Shown here in pieces: positions 58,639 through 64,000 of a stretch of 64,000 bases of DNA. The stretch is taken from positions 19,416,698-19,480,697 of the forward strand of contig NC_054869.1 in NCBI RefSeq assembly GCF_018320785.1, written 5' to 3'. Each line of letters starts with the position of its first letter. Position 1 is the first letter of the stretch. The notes beneath the pieces were generated by a model. The model was not told the DNA's origin, did no database searches, and was given only the letters and a program-made list of their open reading frames with translations. The DNA is from Cheilinus undulatus (taxonomy: Eukaryota > Chordata > Actinopteri > Labriformes > Labridae). The translations under genes and the position numbers were made by a program.

Positions 58639-58698
58639 AGGTAAACAAAACACTTCTGTCTGACTAAAAGAACTGTTACAGTACAGAGAGGAGAAAAT

Positions 58699-59416
58699 GT
58701 CGCTATGTACATTTCAGCAACCAGTGACAATACATACCTTATAAATAAGGACATGTGCTAGGTTGTGCAACATAGTTTTTTTTTTTTTTAACAAAACAGT
58801 AGAAGTACAAAAAGCATAAGGCAATGAATTTCCTTATAGATCCAATTCTGATAGTTTTTTTTTAGTAAACAGGGAAGGAGCCAACAACTTAAGAAAAATC
58901 TACACTCAAGGCTCCATTCATTGCATTTAAAACATGACACTGACTCCCACAGATATGTTAATGAGGCCATTAGGGTAATGGTCAGGACATAGACTGGATA
59001 ACTAAAGTAATGACTTGGAGCTAAACTATTTGAATAATTAATGGGAGCTGCACCAATTTACTTCAATACTGGCTTCGTAATTAAGAATTGGCCAAAAGAG
59101 ACTAAATTCCTTGAAAAATTCTGGGAGAAAATAATTTTACAACAGGCCTGGAGATAACCCGAATAACTTCAGTAAATGCTGAAGGCTAAACTGACGGACC
59201 TTAAGTGTCAGTTAAACTTGATAAATGCTAGCTACTGCTCTGAGTATTTTTAAGAACAGCAAAGAGGAACAATGCTGAGGCTGATTAAAAGCAGGGACAT
59301 AAAGCACAGAGCTTGATTTTTGGCTGGAAGGGACTTCATAGCGTCTTTAGTAAGCTTACAATTGAAAAAAAAGTCTACAGAGGGAAAATGCTCACTAAAC
59401 CACCCTAAAAGATATA
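58699..59416. other. Intergenic stretch, nothing recognised
   Basis: AT-rich DNA between the Penelope target duplication and the Tc1-like element; no exon. Confidence 0.3.
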
Positions 59417-61153
59417 CAGGTGCATCTAAAAAATACAATACAATGAAAAAGTTTGTGATTTACTTCATAAAGTTAGACGAAGTTCTAGATTTATCTCATA
59501 CAAAGTAAAACATTTCAAGACTTTCTTTGTTTTAATCTTGATGATTACATCTGACAGATGAAAAATCAGCTGAAAAATCCACTGTCTCAAGATATTAGAA
59601 TATTGTGGAAAAGTCCAAATTGCAGATTTCCTGAGCGTTCATTCTCTCATTCTGGTTATGGTTAAGACTGCTGACTTGACTACTGTCCAGAGAACAATTA
59701 TTGACACCCTTACGAGGAGGGCAAGCCAAAGAGGGTCACTGCTGAAAGGACAGGCTGTTCTCTGAGTGCTGTATCAAAGCCTATTCCTTAGACGTTCACT
59801 GGAAGAGGAAAGTGTGGTAAGAAAAGCTGCACAAGCAACAGGGATGAGCTCAGCCGTCAGAGGACTGTCGCATAAAGCAGATTCAAGAACTTAGGGGAGC
59901 TTCACAAGGAGTGGACTGAGGCTGGAGTCAGGGTATTAAGAGCCACCACACACAGATGTATTTAGGAAATCAGCTACAAGTGTTGTGTCCTTAGTGTCGA
60001 GCCACTCCTGAACCACAGATGTTACAAGCTTCTCATCTGAGCAAAGGAGAAAAAGAACAGGGCCATTGCTCAGTGGTCCCAAGTCCAGTCTTCAGGTTTA
60101 ACTAAATTTTGAATTTCATTTCGAAATCAAGGTCCCAGAGTCTGGAGGAAGATCCGAGAGGATCCAGAATCCAAGGTATTTGAAGTCTAGTGTTTTCAGT
60201 TTCCACAGTCAGTGATGGTTTGAGGTGCTGCTGCTGTTGGTCCACTGTGCTTTATTAAGTCCAGAGTCAACACTGTCTGTCTCCACCAGGGGATTTTAAG
60301 AACAATTTATGCTTCCATCTGCTGAGAAGCTTCATGGAGTTTGATTTCCTTTTCCAGCAGCAGACTTGGCACCAGCCCACAGTGAAGCCAAAACTACCAG
60401 CAATTGGTTTGCTGACCGTTATATTACTGTGCTGACGTTATATTACTGTGCTTGACTGGCCAGCCAGTGGTCTGACCTGAACCCTGTAGAGAATCTCTGG
60501 GGAAATGTCAGTGGGAATATGGGAAACACTAGACTCAACGATACTGTCGAGCTGAAGGCTGCTATCAGAGCAACCTGGGCTTCATAACACACCAGCAGTG
60601 CCACGGACTGATTGGCTCCACGCCACGTTGCATACATAGAGTAATTTGAGCAAAAGAAGTTCCAGCCAACTAATGAGTGCATAAATAAACATTATGTTCC
60701 AGATGGTCCACATTTCTGTATTATAAATCCTCTTTTTGACTGATGTTTTGTGATATTCTAATATTTTGAGATACTGGATTTTGATTTTTGTGAGCTTTAA
60801 ACAGTAATCAAGCTTAAAACCAAAAAAAGTCTTGAAAATGGGATTTTCACTTGTTGAATTAAATCAGAAAAAAACTAGAAAAGCACAGAACGCAGACCTC
60901 CACCATTAGCCCTATCTCCCAATAGTACAGAATCCTTTAAAAAATTCCTGGATCCAGATGGTGATCCGGATTACCCAAAATCTAATCAGTTATTCCTTAT
61001 GCCATTTCTGACATTTCCTGAAAATTTCATCAAAATCCGTCCATAACTTTTTGAGTTATGTTGCTGAGAAACTAACAAACCCACCCGATCACATAACCTC
61101 CTTGGCAGAGGTAATAACTTTTTCATGATATTCTAGTTTTTGAGATGCACCTA
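59417..61153 (+). mobile_element. Degenerate Tc1/mariner element interrupted by a second repeat
   Basis: The left end CAGGTGCATCTAAAAAATAC (preceded by TA) and right end TTTTTGAGATGCACCTATA are Tc1 inverted terminal repeats. The + strand has transposase remains: the helix-turn-helix region near 59690-59900, and at 60440-60510 LDWPASGLTLNPVENLWGNV (third catalytic Glu). Many stops and indels are present. A 238-bp repeat (60876-61113) sits just inside the right end. Confidence 0.8.
60876..61113 (-). repeat. Dispersed SINE-like repeat inside the Tc1 element
   Basis: The reverse complement matches 10945-11192/11510-11640: CTTTTCTAGTTTTT, TCCAGGAATTTTTT, GCATAAGGAATAACTGATTAG, CCTCTGCCAAGGAGGTTATG. 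It is in opposite orientation to the copy in the arrestin intron and inserted within a Tc1-like element, so it is younger than that element. Confidence 0.7.
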
Positions 61154-61660
61154 TAAATATTAATTCACGCTGACATCAGCAATTCAGTAAGGTGGATGGT
61201 GGTGTATTAATTTGGGATATTTTCTTGACACAGTTAAGGGTCTTTCTACACCATGGCTAAAGATTTTTAATCTTTTATGTCCTATTTTGGCCAGTGTATC
61301 CATCTGTTAATGGGAACTTCCAGCTGAAATAAATTAAAATGTTTTCTGTCAAGAAACACTGTTTACACATGTACAGGATAAAATCTGAAAAGGATCAACT
61401 CTTACCATAGGGGGCACCAAATCAACACAAACTGGAAGTTCTTCACTGGAGCTTTAATTACGGTTGTATATCACTGGTTTTGCTTTTATTATGTCAGCTA
61501 TTTTAAGTACATATTTTTCATTTAACAGACTTTAATAACCCTGGATAACACACTCCATCTTCTGGGGTGAAAAGCTTATATTATCACAGATTCATAAAAA
61601 AAACAAAAAACAAAAAACAGTCATCAAAAGAATGAAATGGAGAATCAAAGAGAAGACATG
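61154..61660. other. Spacer downstream of nol6
   Basis: Nothing recognised between the Tc1 end and the nol6 polyadenylation signal. Confidence 0.3.
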
Positions 61661-61662
61661 CA

Positions 61663-61668
61663 TTTATT
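61663..61668 (-). promoter_or_regulatory. Polyadenylation signal AATAAA (nol6)
   Basis: The - strand reads CATAATAAATGCATG about 200 nt after the nol6 stop (61869). It implies a short 3' UTR. Confidence 0.6.
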
Positions 61669-61868
61669 ATGCAGCATACAGGTTACACTAGACAAACATG
61701 TCTTTTGTTCAACTGCAACATTATAAACAAGTAAGTTGTTAAGAAAATGTCCAAAATTCATCCGTTTCATATTTCCTGACTTGATGAGCAAAAAAACAAA
61801 CAAAAGGTATCTTCTGCTGTGTAAAATACCTGGTAATGTGTTCTGTGGGCGTGCCCATTTGCACTCCT

Positions 61869-63215
61869 CTAAAACGACCATTTCTCAGTCCTAGCTTCAA
61901 CTGACTTGACTAGACCCTTTCCAATGACCTGGAAGTCCTCCAAAATTGCCTCGACGTTAGGAATGGTTTTCGCGTCGTCCCCGGTCACCTGAACGGTCCG
62001 AGCAGACACCTGTGACGTCTGTGATGGGTGATGGAGGAGAAAGTAGAGCATAAGGTCAGTGATGGATGTAGACACGTGAGGGGGATAGATATGGAGACAT
62101 ATGTAGAACAAAGCAAGCGGTTAATAGGTGAACAGGCTGTTCTCTCTCACATGAATGATTTCAGATGAAGGGCATGAATAAATTAAGATTTACCTTAAAG
62201 GGTGCAGGGGTGAAGGCTTTTGGCTTCCACACAACCGCGATAACTGTTCCACCAAAGGGATCACAGAAGAAGAGGGCTATGTCTCCAAAAGCCTCCTGGA
62301 AATAGATAAGGGTTAGGATACAAGCTGACAAAATGAAACATTTTGTAGTAAGAGAGGGAAAAGTGGATTTTTGTTTCAAAGCAAAACTATGTGTCTACGG
62401 TCAGCATCATCAAACTTTTTTAGTCATTTAGGGGTACCTCTTTGACAACTGTATCCCTTTACAAGTATAAGAAGATGCATAATGAAGCAGAAGTCCTCTC
62501 ATGCTATTAGCAGACAGACATGTGCATGAGTGCATGAAGAAAAAGGAGCTGCTAAAGCAGAAAGTTTCACAGAAACATTAACAATATCTTTATAAAATCT
62601 ACTTATATTAAGGATCAGACCTGGTTATAAGACTACGCAAAGCAAAATATCACCCAGTATCACTCTGGTCTGTAATTAATTTTCGCAATCAGGAAGCTCC
62701 TGGAAGTCCCATACAATAAACTCCAGACCTGAACTGTTCACAGCCTCTCTTAAGTCACGTGTTGACAAGGTGCTAATAAATTCACACCCCTTCTTTTAAA
62801 AAAGGAGACTCCAGGACTCACTCTAAGCTCTGACAGGTAAAGGGACACAGGATTGTAGTCGATAACAGGCAGGGCCCCTCCAGATGCCGACACGGTGCCA
62901 GGCATGACGCCCCTGCTGAAGGTGACAGTTGGGGGGTCCACTGCTTGGCTGAGCAAGGGGACCTGCTTTGGGTTCAGGTGGATCAACACGTCATAGGCAT
63001 CTAGAGGAGGACGCATCACCACCTATGCAAACACAGATTGGTGCACCATAGATCATCAGACAGCAGATCATTTCAGAAGGAATAAAGTGTCGAGTGAAGG
63101 ATAGCTTTGAAATGCTTCTACCCACCCTGACATCTTCTATTTGGCTGCTGTCCATCAGCTGCTGTCCCAGTACCTTCAGACTCTCTGCAGCCATCATCAC
63201 CATGCGCTGCAGCAT
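61869..63215 (-). CDS. nol6: Nucleolar protein 6 (Nol6/Nrap, yeast Utp22 homolog), last four exons, partial at 5' end
   Basis: Exons on the - strand are 63215-63126, 63022-62822, 62295-62194 and 62018-61869, all phase 0 with AG/GT borders, giving the C-terminal 180 residues. Signatures are RPPLDAYDVLIHLNPKQVP (exon 2), FGDIALFFCDPFGGTVIAVV and WKPKAFTPAPFK (exon 3), and the terminus PNVEAILEDFQVIGKGLVKS and VEARTEKWSF, very close to the mammalian NOL6 end. Earlier exons lie beyond the right edge of the window. NOL6 is a nucleolar scaffold of the SSU processome (U3 snoRNP, UTP-C module) that acts in 18S rRNA maturation. The neighbourhood with aqp3 in the same orientation is the same as in mammals. 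Confidence 0.93.
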
Positions 63216-64000
63216 CTACAGTCACGCAAAAAACATCATAAGATGGTCAAACATGGTAGATCAGATTATCCTGATGAACCAGCACCAAAAATATTCCCAC
63301 ACTGCTAAGTTATTTGAAACAAGACCTCTGTTGAGGTTGACATATAGAAACTTTACCAAACAAAAAAACCAGAACAACAAATAAAGACACAGAGGGAAAT
63401 TATAGCACAAATCACTCAATATCCAGGAATTGCTGCAAGAGCATTTCAATGAGCTTCTTATTGGGAGGTTTTAACTAATGCGATGAAAGGAAAGCCACGT
63501 GTCAGAGAGGAGGCTAGGCTCTTTGGTCAGAGAGCTTCAGGGTCTGAGTGGCTTCATAAAATTGGTAGGAATAAGCAGAAAATCATGGTTTATTTTTTGC
63601 CATTTACAGTCACAAAATCATTCTTTAACATTTTATTTGGCTGGTGGTGGGCACTCTTTAATCTGTTTCTTTCATGTGGCTCTAATACTCAAACATACTC
63701 TCCATGTGGCACCTTTTGTCCCCAGAAAACATGCATGTCCACTGTATGTTTTCCTCTGGATTTCTTGCTCAAGAGAGGTAAAGTATAAGGACCTCTTGCT
63801 ATCTACTGTTCCTTTTTTAAATTTTTATTGCTGTGGTGCATGCTCTAAACTGTGAGAAGACCTTTTCAGAGTTGTTCGATCAAGCTTGAATCAGCTGTTT
63901 TGGAGGCAGAAACCTAGAGTTTCTTATCTGAGGGTAAATCAACCCAGAGTTCAGGAGTACACTCCTGACCCCTGGTTTACTTGTTATGTTGAGAATGCAA
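63216..64000 (-). other. nol6 intron, right edge of window
   Basis: No further exon recognised. Open frames at 63483-63855 (+) overlap each other in two frames and show no domain; the preceding nol6 exon should lie beyond 64000. Confidence 0.5.

Larger units (their letters stand above)
53643..58684 (+). mobile_element. Penelope-like retroelement (PLE) with inverted arm, degenerate
   Basis: The whole unit is bounded by AGAGAGGAGAAAAT on the left (53629-53642) and right (58685-58698), a 12-14 bp target duplication. From left to right: an inverted copy of the terminal repeat (53643-53751 plus 56460 to about 56535, split by a nested transposon), a foldback (56540-56664), a terminal-repeat copy (about 56674-56794), a coding region (56775-58558) and a 3' terminal repeat (about 58461-58684). 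Segments such as GGAAGTAGCTGAAACATGTA occur in all three repeats. Partly inverted, partly direct terminal repeats together with an RT plus GIY-YIG coding region are hallmarks of Penelope-like elements. Confidence 0.88.

Noticed and set aside
63483-63855. Two overlapping + strand frames near the right edge
   Set aside because: They overlap in different frames within a nol6 intron, with no domain.

Overview
This is a teleost-fish nuclear DNA window. It is AT-rich, with short coding exons separated by GT-AG introns. It is dense in fish-type repeats: Tc1/mariner, hAT and piggyBac-like MITEs, tRNA-derived SINEs, LINE relics and a Penelope-like retroelement. Most open frames of 60-170 codons are chance frames; the gene models here were built from exon homology, splice sites and phase. 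All similarity calls come from family knowledge and reading by eye; no search was run.

Layout. (1) 0-15 kb, an arrestin-domain (ARRDC3-like, alpha-arrestin) neighbourhood on the + strand. One intact six-exon gene (6814-12394, 484 aa) carries four PPxY motifs. Upstream lie debris of sister copies: an isolated last exon (2448-2597, +) and an inverted, stop-containing first exon (3179-3472, -). Duplicated non-coding blocks (410-905 and 14370-14805) show that the locus grew by tandem duplication. (2) 16-24 kb, a six-exon + strand gene (15996-22950, 337 aa) for a type I membrane protein with one mannose-receptor-type cysteine-rich/ricin-B lectin domain, a linker, one membrane helix and a 66-residue tail. 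I cannot name it. (3) 24-37 kb, intergenic DNA with hAT, RTE-LINE and Tc1 remains and a striking GATATCT-rich repeat field (32.66-33.61 kb). (4) 38.4-44.3 kb, a complete - strand aquaglyceroporin gene, aqp3 (302 aa, six exons), with a TATA box and a polyadenylation signal. (5) 44.3-61.6 kb, a transposon-rich interval that includes a Penelope-like element (53643-58684) flanked by a 12-14 bp target duplication. A putative hammerhead ribozyme lies in its terminal repeat, and a 2.7 kb DNA-transposon-like element is nested in its inverted arm. (6) 61.9 kb to the right edge, the last four exons of nol6 (- strand), which continues beyond the window.

NOL6 and AQP3 are also neighbours in mammals, so this linkage is old; in this fish the gap between them has been filled by mobile DNA. 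The genes are not an operon and have unrelated jobs: receptor trafficking and ubiquitin-ligase adaptation (arrestin), surface or secretory-pathway lectin (CysR protein), water and glycerol transport (Aqp3), and small-subunit rRNA processing (Nol6).
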